A DNA stretch of 64,000 nucleotides from NCBI RefSeq assembly GCF_023515955.1, contig NZ_CP097322.1, positions 1,674,001 to 1,738,000 on the forward strand. The letters are read 5' to 3'. The notes below the pieces were generated by a model. The model was not told the DNA's origin. It did no database searches and saw only the letters and a list, made by a program, of their open reading frames with translations. The position numbers and the translations under genes are program-made. Source of the stretch: Streptomyces sp. RerS4 (GTDB lineage: Bacteria; Actinomycetota; Actinomycetes; Streptomycetales; Streptomycetaceae). Shown in pieces: positions 16,484 to 24,433 of this stretch. The stretch's first letter is position 1. The number at the start of each line of letters is the position of its first letter.

Positions 16484-17125
16484 ATGGCCAGACCGCGCAA
16501 GCCCCTCCTCAGCCGCGACCGCATCGTCGAGACGGCGGGCGCGCTGGTGGACGCGGAGGGGTTGGAGGCCGTGTCGACGCGGCGGCTGGCGGCAGCGCTC
16601 GGGGTCAGCGGGCCCTCCCTGTACAACCACTTCCGGACGAAGGACGCGATTCTGGAGGCGGTGGCGGACGCGGTGAGCGCGCGGGTCGACCTGTCGATGT
16701 TCGAGGTCGGGGACGGCCGGGACTGGCGGGAGGCGCTGCGCGACTGGGCGCACTCGTACCGGGCCGCCCTGGCGGACCATCCGAACATCGTCCCGGTGCT
16801 GGCCCGGGGGCCGGGGCGGCGGCCGGCCGGACTGCGGGTGGCCGACGCGGTGTTCGGGGCGATGACGCGGGCGGGCTGGCCGGCGGCGCACGCGACGCGC
16901 ATCGGCGCCCTGATGCGGTACTTCATCCTGGGCTCGGCGGTGGGGTCCTTCGCCGAGGGGTTCGTGGACGACGAGAGCGCCTACGACCCGGCCGACTACC
17001 CGCACCTGGGGCAGGCCCATCTGCTGGCGGAGCGGCGGCGCGAGGTGGACGAGGGCGCCTTCGAGACGGGCCTGACGGCGCTGCTGGACGGGCTCGCCCT
17101 CCAGTTCGCGGCGCTGCCCCGGTAG
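16484..17125 (+). CDS. TetR-family regulator
   Basis: A 213-residue TetR regulator opening MARPRKPLLSRDRIV, with helix-turn-helix VSTRRLAAALGVSGPSLYNH and FRTKDAIL, and a TetR_C-type ligand domain ending AGWPAAHATRIGALMRYF. It is transcribed away from the acyl-CoA dehydrogenase across a shared palindrome, the classic layout for a local repressor. The second copy of the palindrome upstream of the ALDH-ADH operon makes a small regulon of oxidation enzymes likely. Confidence 0.88.
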   Translation: MARPRKPLLSRDRIVETAGALVDAEGLEAVSTRRLAAALGVSGPSLYNHFRTKDAILEAVADAVSARVDLSMFEVGDGRDWREALRDWAHSYRAALADHPNIVPVLARGPGRRPAGLRVADAVFGAMTRAGWPAAHATRIGALMRYFILGSAVGSFAEGFVDDESAYDPADYPHLGQAHLLAERRREVDEGAFETGLTALLDGLALQFAALPR

Positions 17126-17185
17126 GACGGGGGCGGGCGTCCCGTCCTACGCGCCGTCGGGAGGTGGTGCGGAGGACGACCGGCG

Positions 17186-18265
17186 TCAGAAGACGATCAG
17201 GGAGCGTCCGCCCTTGCCTGCGAGCATCGCGTCGAAGGCGGCCGGTATGCCGTCGAGGGTGATGCGGTCGGTGACCATCGAGGCGAGGTCGAGGCGGCCG
17301 GCGCGGACGTGTTCGGCGATCACCGGCAGGTCGCGGGCGGGGTCGCTGTTGCCGTAGACGCAACCGGTGAGGGTGCGGGCGAAGTGGAAGATCTCCAGCG
17401 CGTGGAAGGAGACCCGCTGGTCCTTGCCGCCGATGCCGACGACGGTGGTGCGCCCGCCCCGGCGGGTGGACTCCCAGGCTCCGCGGATGGTTTCCGTCCG
17501 GCCGACGCATTCGACGGCCACGTCGACGCCCTGTCCGGCGGTGAGGGCGCGGATCTGCCGGGGGGTGGCGTCGGAGGCGAGGACGAAGTCCGTGGCGCCG
17601 GCCGCGCGGGCCAGTTCCTCCTTGGCCGGGGAGACGTCCACGGCGACGATCGGCCCCGCCTCGGCGATCCGGGCCGCCTGGAGCGCGGCCAGCCCGACCC
17701 CGCCGACGCCGAAGACCGCCACCGATTCGCCGGGACGGACCTGCGCGCTGTGGCGGACGGCGCCGTATCCGGTGAGGACGGCGCAGCCGAGGAGGGCGGC
17801 CTCGACCGGCGGGATCCCGGCGGGCGCGGGCAGGACGCAGCGCGCCGCGACGACGGTCTCCTCGGCGAAGGCGGCGACGTTGAGCCCGGGGTGGAGCGGG
17901 GTGCCGTCCGCGTCGTGGGCGTAGACGGCGCCGACGCCCGTCAGCGCTTCGGCGCAGAGCCAGACCTCGCCGATCAGGCAGTGGTGGCACGCTCCGCACG
18001 AGGGGGCCCAGTTGAGGACCACGGCGTCGCCCGGGGCGACGTGCGTGACGCCCTCACCGACGGCGAGGACCGTCCCCGCGCCCTCGTGTCCGAGGACGGC
18101 GGGGACGGGCACGCGCATGGTGCCGTTGGTGAGGGAGAGGTCGGAGTGGCAGACGCCGGCTGCGGTGAGCCGCACCCGGACCTGGCCGGGGCCGGGCTCT
18201 GGCAGCACGATCTCCCGTATCTCCAGCGGGGCTCCGACGGCGGGCAGGATGGCGGCGCGGACCAT
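17186..18265 (-). CDS. zinc-type alcohol dehydrogenase (MDR family)
   Basis: A 359-residue medium-chain alcohol dehydrogenase. Catalytic zinc ligands are the Cys in GVCHSD and the His in GHEGAG; the structural zinc lobe is CGACHHC plus a further Cys seven residues later (GEVWLC). The NAD-binding Rossmann motif is FGVGGVGLAAL with an Asp at the second strand (VAVDVS), so NAD is expected. It resembles class III/mycothiol-type long-chain alcohol dehydrogenases. It lies 108 bp downstream of the ALDH gene on the same strand and would supply its aldehyde substrate. Confidence 0.9.
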   Translation of the reverse strand: MVRAAILPAVGAPLEIREIVLPEPGPGQVRVRLTAAGVCHSDLSLTNGTMRVPVPAVLGHEGAGTVLAVGEGVTHVAPGDAVVLNWAPSCGACHHCLIGEVWLCAEALTGVGAVYAHDADGTPLHPGLNVAAFAEETVVAARCVLPAPAGIPPVEAALLGCAVLTGYGAVRHSAQVRPGESVAVFGVGGVGLAALQAARIAEAGPIVAVDVSPAKEELARAAGATDFVLASDATPRQIRALTAGQGVDVAVECVGRTETIRGAWESTRRGGRTTVVGIGGKDQRVSFHALEIFHFARTLTGCVYGNSDPARDLPVIAEHVRAGRLDLASMVTDRITLDGIPAAFDAMLAGKGGRSLIVF

Positions 18266-18310
18266 GGTCGTCGTCTCTCCGTAGTCTATTCCGGGGGTAC
18301 GGGATCTCGG

Positions 18311-18372
18311 GGCCGGCCGGCGGCCGGCCGCAAGGGGCGGGGGCGGGGCGGGCGGGGGCGGGGCGGGCCGGG
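18311..18372. repeat. GGCCGGCC hairpin and G-run tract between ALDH and ADH genes
   Basis: GGCCGGCC occurs at 18311-18318 and again at 18322-18329, able to form an 8-bp stem with a 3-base loop. From 18334 to 18372 the plus strand is a series of G runs separated by C, a potential G-quadruplex; the transcript of the ALDH-ADH operon carries the complementary C-rich strand. This may attenuate the ADH gene relative to ALDH. The effect is inferred, the sequence is plain. Confidence 0.5.
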
Positions 18373-18373
18373 G

Positions 18374-19786
18374 TCAGAACTGGAGGGACTTGGTCTGGAG
18401 GTACTCCCCCAGGCCGTGCGGGCCCAGCTCGCGGCCGACGCCCGACTGCTTGTAGCCACCGAAGGGCGCGAGCACGTTGAAGCGGCCTCCGTTGATGTCC
18501 ACCTGGCCGGTGTCCATACGGCGCGCGAAGGCGACCGCCGTCTCCTCGTCGGCCGCCCAGACCGCGCCGCCGAGGCCGTAGACGGTGCCGTTGGCGATGC
18601 GCAGGGCGTCGTCCTCGTCCGCGTAGGGCAGGATCGCCAGGACCGGACCGAAGATCTCCTCCTGGGCGATGGTCATGTCGGGGGTGACGTCGGCGAAGAC
18701 GGTGGGCGCGACGAAGTACCCCCGCTCCCGGGGGGCTTCGGGGCCGCCCACGACGAGGCGCGCGCCCTCCTCGACTCCCCGGTCGATGTACGCGCGCACC
18801 CGGTCGCGCTGGGTGGCGTTGACGACGGGGCCGAGGCGGGTGTCGGGGGCGAGGGGGTCGCCGACGGGGTACTTGGCGACGGCGGCGGCCGCCAGGGCGA
18901 CGGCCTCCTCGTACTGGTCCCGGTGGACGAGCATCCGGGTGAGCGCGTTGCAGCTCTGGCCGGTGTTGTTCATGACGTGTCCGACGCCCACCGCAACGGC
19001 CTTGGCCAGATCGGCCCCGGGCAGGATGACGTTCGCCGACTTGCCGCCCAGTTCGAGGGCGACGCGCTTGACGGCGGCGCCGGCGATGGCGCCGATCTTC
19101 CGGCCGACGGCGGTCGAGCCGGTGAAGGAGACGAGGTCGACTCCCTCGTGTTCGGCCAGCGCCTGGCCGGCGACCGGGCCGGTGCCGGTCACGAGGTTGA
19201 AGACGCCGGCGGGGATGCCCGCCTCGTGCACGGCTTCGGCGAAGAGCTGTGCGGTCAGCGGGGTGTCCTCGGCGGGCTTGAGGACGACGGTGCAGCCGGC
19301 GGCGAGAGCGGGCGCCACCTTGGCAACGACCTGGTGCAGCGGATAGTTCCAGGGGGTGATGGCCCCGACGACGCCGACCGGCTCCAGCAGCACCGTGGAG
19401 TTGCCGATGCGCTCCTCGAAGGCGTAGGAGGCACCGAGTTCGGCGTAGGAGGCGGCCACCGCGATCGGCGAGCCGACGTGCACGGCGTCGGCGAAGCCCA
19501 GGGGCGAGCCGAGTTCGGCGGTGACGGTCTCGGCGATCTCGCTCCTCCGGGCGACGAGCCTGTCGCGCAGGGCGCCGATCAGGGCGGCGCGGTCGGCCGG
19601 AGCCGTGGCCGCCCAGGCCGGGAAGGCCGCACGGGCCGCCCGTACGGCCGCGTCCACGTCCTCGGCCGTGCCGGCCGGGACCGAGGCGACGACCTGTTCG
19701 TCGGCCGGGTTGACGACCTCGATCCGGTCGGAACCGGCGGCGGGGCGCCATTCCCCGTCGATGTACATCCCGTCGTGTGCCTTCAT
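18374..19786 (-). CDS. NAD(P)-dependent aldehyde dehydrogenase
   Basis: A 470-residue ALDH-superfamily enzyme. It has the coenzyme motif FTGSTAVGRKIG, the general-base glutamate in LELGGKSANV, the catalytic cysteine in NTGQSCNALTR and the late motif EEIFGPVLAILPY. ATG 19786 follows GGGAGGAATGCC. The AACTA palindrome 56 bp upstream matches the site next to the TetR at 16484. With the ADH downstream it forms a two-step alcohol to acid oxidation module whose product could then be activated to a CoA ester. Confidence 0.92.
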   Translation of the reverse strand: MKAHDGMYIDGEWRPAAGSDRIEVVNPADEQVVASVPAGTAEDVDAAVRAARAAFPAWAATAPADRAALIGALRDRLVARRSEIAETVTAELGSPLGFADAVHVGSPIAVAASYAELGASYAFEERIGNSTVLLEPVGVVGAITPWNYPLHQVVAKVAPALAAGCTVVLKPAEDTPLTAQLFAEAVHEAGIPAGVFNLVTGTGPVAGQALAEHEGVDLVSFTGSTAVGRKIGAIAGAAVKRVALELGGKSANVILPGADLAKAVAVGVGHVMNNTGQSCNALTRMLVHRDQYEEAVALAAAAVAKYPVGDPLAPDTRLGPVVNATQRDRVRAYIDRGVEEGARLVVGGPEAPRERGYFVAPTVFADVTPDMTIAQEEIFGPVLAILPYADEDDALRIANGTVYGLGGAVWAADEETAVAFARRMDTGQVDINGGRFNVLAPFGGYKQSGVGRELGPHGLGEYLQTKSLQF

Positions 19787-19841
19787 GGCATTCCTCCCGA
19801 GCCGCACGAGCGCGTAGACCTGACCGTCGCCGACACCCTAC

Positions 19842-19860
19842 AAACTAGCGCCGGTAGTTT
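19842..19860. promoter_or_regulatory. TetR operator upstream of aldehyde dehydrogenase
   Basis: AAACTAGCGCCGGTAGTTT is a strong inverted repeat (AAACTA/TAGTTT arms). It shares all but two of its bases with the site at 16436-16456 and is placed 56 bp before the ALDH start. The best candidate ligand is the TetR encoded at 16484-17125. Confidence 0.7.
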
Positions 19861-19884
19861 CCGGCCCGCCAGGGGGCCGGCGGC

Positions 19885-21351
19885 TCAGATGATGCCGAAA
19901 AGCATCCCCGCCCCGAGGACGACGAGGGACGTGAGGGCCGCCCACTTCACGGTGAACCGGGTGTGGTCGCCGAACTCCACCTTCGCCATGCCGACGAGCA
20001 CGTAGACGGCCGGAACCAGCGGGCTCGACATGTGCAGGGCCTGCCCGACGAGCGAGGCGCGGGCGATCTCCAGCGGGGAGACGCCGTGGGCGGCGCCCGC
20101 TTCGGCGAGGACGGGCAGGACGCCGAAGTAGAAGCCGTCGTTCGACATGAAGTAGGTGAGCGGCAGGCTGAGCAGGCCGGTCACGAGGGCCATGTGCGGG
20201 CCCATGCCGTCGGGGATGGCCCCGACCAGCCAGTCGGCCATGCTCTTGACCATGCCGGTGCCGCTGAGGACACCGGTGAAGACGGCCGCGGCGAAGACCA
20301 TGCCGGCGACGTTGAGGACGTTGTCGGCGTGGGCGGCGATGCGGGCCTTCTGGTCGGGCATGTGGGGGAAGTTCACGGTGAGGGCGAGGGCGGCGCCCAG
20401 CAGGAACAGCACCGGGATCGGCAGCAGCTCCATGATCATCGCGGTGAGGAGCGCGACGGTGAGGCCCGCGTTGAACCAGTAGAGGCGGGGGCGCAGGGTC
20501 GACCGGTGGGGGTCCAGGCCCTGGAATCCGTCGGTGCCGTCGGCCGCGGCCACGGTGTCGCCGTCACCTTCCCCCACTCCGGTACGGGGACCCGCGCCCC
20601 CGGTGGCGGACCCGACGGCGCGCGCCCCGGCGCCGGCGCCCACACCCGCGCCCTTGCCCGCGCCGGTCGCGACCAGGGTCTCTGCGGTGATGCCCTCGGT
20701 GATGTCCTCGGCGATCTCCTCGCCCGGCATCACCAGCGCTCCGACCCGGCGGCGCTCGCGGAGGCCCAGGACGTAGGCGAGGACGAAGACGCAGAGCAGG
20801 CCGACGGCGAGAGCGGGGATCATCGGGACGAAGATGTCACCCGCGTCCAGCTTGAGGGCGGTGGCGGCGCGGGCCGTGGGGCCGCCCCACGGCAGGGTGT
20901 TCATGACGCCGTTGGCGGTCGCGGCGACGCCGGTCATGACGACCAGGCTCAGGCCGAGCCGCTTGTAGAGCGGGTACATCGCCGACACGGTGATCATGAA
21001 GGTGGTCGAGCCGTCCCCGTCGAGCGAGACGATCGCGGCGAGGACCGCCGTACCGACGACGACCCGCATCGGGTCGGCCTTGCAGAAGCGCAGGATGCCC
21101 CGGACGATCGGGTCGAACAGGCCGACGTCGATCATCACGCCGAAGTAGACGATGGCGAACATCAGCATGGCGGCGGTCGGGGCGAGCTTGCCGACGCCGT
21201 CGATGACGTAGTCCCCCAGGTGCGCGCCCTTTCCGGCGAACACGCAGAAGAGCGCGGGAATGAGGACGAGCGCCGCGATGGGCGACATTTTCTTCAGCAT
21301 GATCAGCACCAGGAAGGTCGCGATCATGGCGAAGCCGAGGAAGGTCAGCAT
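19885..21351 (-). CDS. CitMHS-family citrate/metal symporter
   Basis: A 488-residue polytopic membrane protein of the CitMHS family, which imports citrate complexed with divalent metal (Mg or Ca type). Supporting segments are MIDVGLFDPIVRGIL, SLDGDGSTTFMITVSAMYPL, NTLPWGGPTARAA and MSNDGFYFGVLPVL; about 12 helices are seen. A Gly/Ala-rich hydrophilic loop (about residues 200-280) splits the two halves and is unusually long. ATG 21351 has only a distant GGGAGG. It does not share the operators of its neighbours. Confidence 0.85.
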   Translation of the reverse strand: MLTFLGFAMIATFLVLIMLKKMSPIAALVLIPALFCVFAGKGAHLGDYVIDGVGKLAPTAAMLMFAIVYFGVMIDVGLFDPIVRGILRFCKADPMRVVVGTAVLAAIVSLDGDGSTTFMITVSAMYPLYKRLGLSLVVMTGVAATANGVMNTLPWGGPTARAATALKLDAGDIFVPMIPALAVGLLCVFVLAYVLGLRERRRVGALVMPGEEIAEDITEGITAETLVATGAGKGAGVGAGAGARAVGSATGGAGPRTGVGEGDGDTVAAADGTDGFQGLDPHRSTLRPRLYWFNAGLTVALLTAMIMELLPIPVLFLLGAALALTVNFPHMPDQKARIAAHADNVLNVAGMVFAAAVFTGVLSGTGMVKSMADWLVGAIPDGMGPHMALVTGLLSLPLTYFMSNDGFYFGVLPVLAEAGAAHGVSPLEIARASLVGQALHMSSPLVPAVYVLVGMAKVEFGDHTRFTVKWAALTSLVVLGAGMLFGII

Positions 21352-21424
21352 GCAGGGAACGTAGGGGTCGCCTCCCGGGGCCAACAAGACGTTCGGGCGT
21401 GAGCAATACGAGCAAAACCCCAGC

Positions 21425-23665
21425 TCAGGGCAGGGGCGCGAGGGTGACGGGGAAGCCGTTGAGCACGGCGGTGCCGGAGAGGCGGTCGAGGCGGGTGCCG
21501 TCGAGGAGCTGGTTCACGTTGACCCCGGGCGCGGCGCCGGCCACCGTGAGGCGGGTGCCCTCGCGGTCGTGGCCCCAGCCGTGCGGCAGGCTCACCACTC
21601 CGGTGCGGACGGCGTCGGTGACCTCCACGGGCACGTCCAGGCTGCCGCCGTCGGAACTGATCCGGGCCCGCCCGCCGTCGGTGAGGCCGAGCCGGTCCGC
21701 GTCCTGTGGGTGGACCTGGAGGGTGCAGCGGTTGGAACCTCCGACGAGGGCCGGGACGTTGTGCATCCAGCTGTTGTTGGACCGCAGGTGGCGGCGGCCC
21801 ACGAGCACCAGGGCGGCGGGGCGGCCGGCGATCGCCGCGCGCAGCCCGGGGAGTTCGGCCGCGATCGGGTTCGGGAGCAGCTCGATCCTGCCGCTGCGGG
21901 TCTTCAGCACGCCCGGTAGCCGGGGCCGCAGCGGGCCCAGGTCGATCCCGTGCGGGTGGGCGAGGAGCCGCTCCAGGTTCAGCCCGGCCTGGGGCGGCGC
22001 GTCGGCGGCGCCGAACAGGTCGCCGTAGGGGCCGAGTCGGAGCATGAGGTCGAGCCGGCGCTCCGGGCCGCTCGCTCCGCTGAGGAGGCCGGCGAGTCGG
22101 TCCGGGTCCTCGCCGTGCAGCGGCGATCGGGGGTCGGCGGTCTCCTTGGCCAGCGTGTTCCTGATGGCCGACGCGTCGACGGCGGACGTGTCGACGTCGC
22201 CGTACCGGCCGGAGACGGCGAGGACGAGACGGGCGTGGATCTCGCACTCGTCCAGCCGGTCCGGTTCCAGGGGGATGGCGGCGCGGGTGTAGCGGACCTG
22301 GTTGCGGATGGCGAAGCCGTTGAGGGCGAAGTCGTGGTGGGCGCTGCGGGACGGCGGGGGCGGCGGCAGCACGACGTGGGCGTGGCGGGAGGTCTCGTTG
22401 AGGTACGGGTCGACGCTGACCATGAAGTCGAGGCCGGCGAGGGCGGCGTCGAGCCGTCGCCCGTCGGGGGCGGACAGGACGGGGTTGGCGGCGATGGCGA
22501 TCAGGGCTCGGACGCGCCCCTCTCCCGGGGTGTCGATCTCCTCGGCCAGGGCCGCGAGGGGCAGTTCGCTCTTGGCTTCGGGATGGCCGCTGACGCGGCT
22601 GTGCCACCGGCCGAGCGCGAAGCCCTTCCCCGGGCCGGCGGGGCGGGGCCGCGGGCCGGTCGCGGGCAGCGGGAAGAGGACTCCGCCGGGTCGGTCGAGG
22701 TTCCCGGTGAGGATGTTCAGGACGTCGACGAGCCAACTGGCGAGCGTCCCGTGTTCGACGGTGCAGCTGCCGATCCGCCCGTAGACGGCGGCGGTGGGCG
22801 CGGCCGCCAACGCGCGGGCGAGGCCACGGATTTCGTCGGCCGGGAGGTCGCAGGCGGGGGCAACGGCCTCGGGGGTGAAACGGGCGAGGGCGTCGGCGAG
22901 TGCCCCGAGCCCGTCGAGGTGTTCCGTGAGCGCTCCGGGGGCTTCGAGCTTCTCCGCCAGCAGGGTGTGCGCGAGCGCGGCCAGGAGCAGGGCGTCGCTT
23001 CCGGGGCGCGGCGCGAGGTGCCGGTCGGCGAGGGCCGCCGTGCGCGTACGGCGCGGGTCGACGACGACCAGCGTGCCGCCCCGGGCCCGCAGGGCCTTGA
23101 GCCGGCGGGGGAAGTCGGGGGCGGTGCACAGGGAGCCGTTGGAGTCGACCGGATTGGCCCCGAGGAGCAGCAGGAAGTCGGTGCGGTCGAGGTCGGGCAC
23201 GGGGATGGCGAAGGGGTCGCCGAAGAGGAGTCCGCTGGAGACGTGCTTCGGCATCTGGTCGAGGGTGCTGGCCGAGTACAGGTTGCGGGTGCCGAGGGCG
23301 CCGATGAGCAGCGGCGGGTAGAGGGCGCCGGCCATGGTGTGGACGTTGGGGTTGCCGAGGACGACGGCGACGGATTGGGGGCCGTGGTCGCGTACGAGGG
23401 CGGGGACGGCGGCGGCGATGGCCGCGTAGGCCTCCTCCCAGGTGGCTTCGCGCAGTTCGCCGGCGCGCCGGACGAGGGGGGTGCGGAGCCGGTCGGGGTC
23501 GGAGTCCAGGGCTCCGAAGGCGGCGCCCTTGGGGCAGATGAAGCCGCGACTGAAGAGGTCGTCGCGGTCGCCCCGGGCACCGGTGACGGTGGCGCCGTCG
23601 ATGGTGAGGGTGAGGCCGCATGTGGCTTCGCAGAGGGGGCAGATGCGCGGGGCGGTGCGGGGCAT
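21425..23665 (-). CDS. molybdopterin-dependent oxidoreductase
   Basis: A 746-residue member of the DMSO reductase superfamily binding bis-MGD. The N-terminal [4Fe-4S] motif is CPLCEATC with the last Cys in FICPKGAA. Further blocks include VVLGNPNVHTMAG and LLLLGANPVDSN and, near the C-terminus, the molydop_binding region MHNVPALVGGSNRCTLQVHP. No electron-transfer or membrane subunit is adjacent and no Tat signal is visible, so it is a soluble, single-subunit type. The substrate is unknown. A CCGAC-type palindrome lies 42 bp upstream. Confidence 0.87.
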   Translation of the reverse strand: MPRTAPRICPLCEATCGLTLTIDGATVTGARGDRDDLFSRGFICPKGAAFGALDSDPDRLRTPLVRRAGELREATWEEAYAAIAAAVPALVRDHGPQSVAVVLGNPNVHTMAGALYPPLLIGALGTRNLYSASTLDQMPKHVSSGLLFGDPFAIPVPDLDRTDFLLLLGANPVDSNGSLCTAPDFPRRLKALRARGGTLVVVDPRRTRTAALADRHLAPRPGSDALLLAALAHTLLAEKLEAPGALTEHLDGLGALADALARFTPEAVAPACDLPADEIRGLARALAAAPTAAVYGRIGSCTVEHGTLASWLVDVLNILTGNLDRPGGVLFPLPATGPRPRPAGPGKGFALGRWHSRVSGHPEAKSELPLAALAEEIDTPGEGRVRALIAIAANPVLSAPDGRRLDAALAGLDFMVSVDPYLNETSRHAHVVLPPPPPSRSAHHDFALNGFAIRNQVRYTRAAIPLEPDRLDECEIHARLVLAVSGRYGDVDTSAVDASAIRNTLAKETADPRSPLHGEDPDRLAGLLSGASGPERRLDLMLRLGPYGDLFGAADAPPQAGLNLERLLAHPHGIDLGPLRPRLPGVLKTRSGRIELLPNPIAAELPGLRAAIAGRPAALVLVGRRHLRSNNSWMHNVPALVGGSNRCTLQVHPQDADRLGLTDGGRARISSDGGSLDVPVEVTDAVRTGVVSLPHGWGHDREGTRLTVAGAAPGVNVNQLLDGTRLDRLSGTAVLNGFPVTLAPLP

Positions 23666-23706
23666 GGGCCCTCCCGGTACGACGGTCGGCGGCTCGCCGG
23701 GCCGAG

Positions 23707-23726
23707 CATACCGACCAGTCGGGAGG
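23707..23726. promoter_or_regulatory. TetR-type palindromic operator, site 3
   Basis: CATACCGACCAGTCGGGAGG shares CATACCGAC and AGTCGG with the sites at 2886 and 8655. It lies between the molybdopterin oxidoreductase gene (start 23665) and the end of the next TetR gene. Either the TetR at 5326 or the one at 23778 could act here. Confidence 0.5.
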
Positions 23727-23777
23727 ATGGGGAGGGTCTTGTCGGACCGTTGGCCATGGGCCGGGGACGGCGATCGG

Positions 23778-24401
23778 TCAGTCCAGGACGCGGGCCAGGT
23801 AGGCCCGCATCATGGCCCGGGTCTCGCCGACGATGTCGGGGTCCCCGGCGGGGTCGGCCCGGAAGGCCAGTTGGACGAGCGCGTCGGTCGCCTCCACGGC
23901 GACCAGCACGGCCCGCGCCAGGGTGGCGTCGGGCGTCAGGCCCAGGTGGGCGCAGAGCAGTTCGGTCAGTCGCTCGGCGACCAGGTGGTTGGGGTCGGAG
24001 GCCGGCCCGTCGGCCGGCGGCGCGGGCACGCCGAAGTCGACGAGCGCGAAGCCCGGGACGCTGCGCTTCATCGCCAGGTACTCGTCCAATACGGCGTCCA
24101 CGACGGGCTGCCAGTGCGTGGCCGGAAGGAGGGCGAGCCGCCGCTGGATGCCGTCGGCGTAGCGGTCGAGGTTGCGGTGGGCCAGGGCGACGGCCATGGC
24201 GCGCTTGTTCCCGAAGAAGCGGTAGACGGACCCGATGGGGACTCCGGCGCGCACGGCGACGGCGCGGGTGCTGAGGTTCTCGTAGCCGGTCTCGTCGAGG
24301 AGTTCGGCGCAGGCGTCGAGGATGCGGGCGAGGCGGTCGGCGCTGCGTTGCTGAACGGGGGTCCGGCGCAGGGGGTGGGCGGGAGGCACGGGGTCCATCA
24401 T
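23778..24401 (-). CDS. TetR-family regulator
   Basis: A 207-residue TetR repressor with helix-turn-helix LSTRAVAVRAGVPIGSVYRF then FGNKRAMAVAL. Two ATGs are adjacent: 24401 and 24398, the latter better spaced from AGGAG. It lies directly upstream of the molybdopterin oxidoreductase gene on the same strand, separated by 112 bp holding a palindrome, so it may regulate that gene. No ligand is suggested by the sequence. Confidence 0.85.
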   Translation of the reverse strand: MMDPVPPAHPLRRTPVQQRSADRLARILDACAELLDETGYENLSTRAVAVRAGVPIGSVYRFFGNKRAMAVALAHRNLDRYADGIQRRLALLPATHWQPVVDAVLDEYLAMKRSVPGFALVDFGVPAPPADGPASDPNHLVAERLTELLCAHLGLTPDATLARAVLVAVEATDALVQLAFRADPAGDPDIVGETRAMMRAYLARVLD

Positions 24402-24433
24402 GCCGCTCCTGGTGGGCCGGCGGGTGGGGGCGG

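Noticed and set aside
17309..20005. An 898-codon plus-strand open frame across ADH and ALDH
   Set aside because: It runs antisense through two genes with intact active-site motifs and has no recognisable domain.
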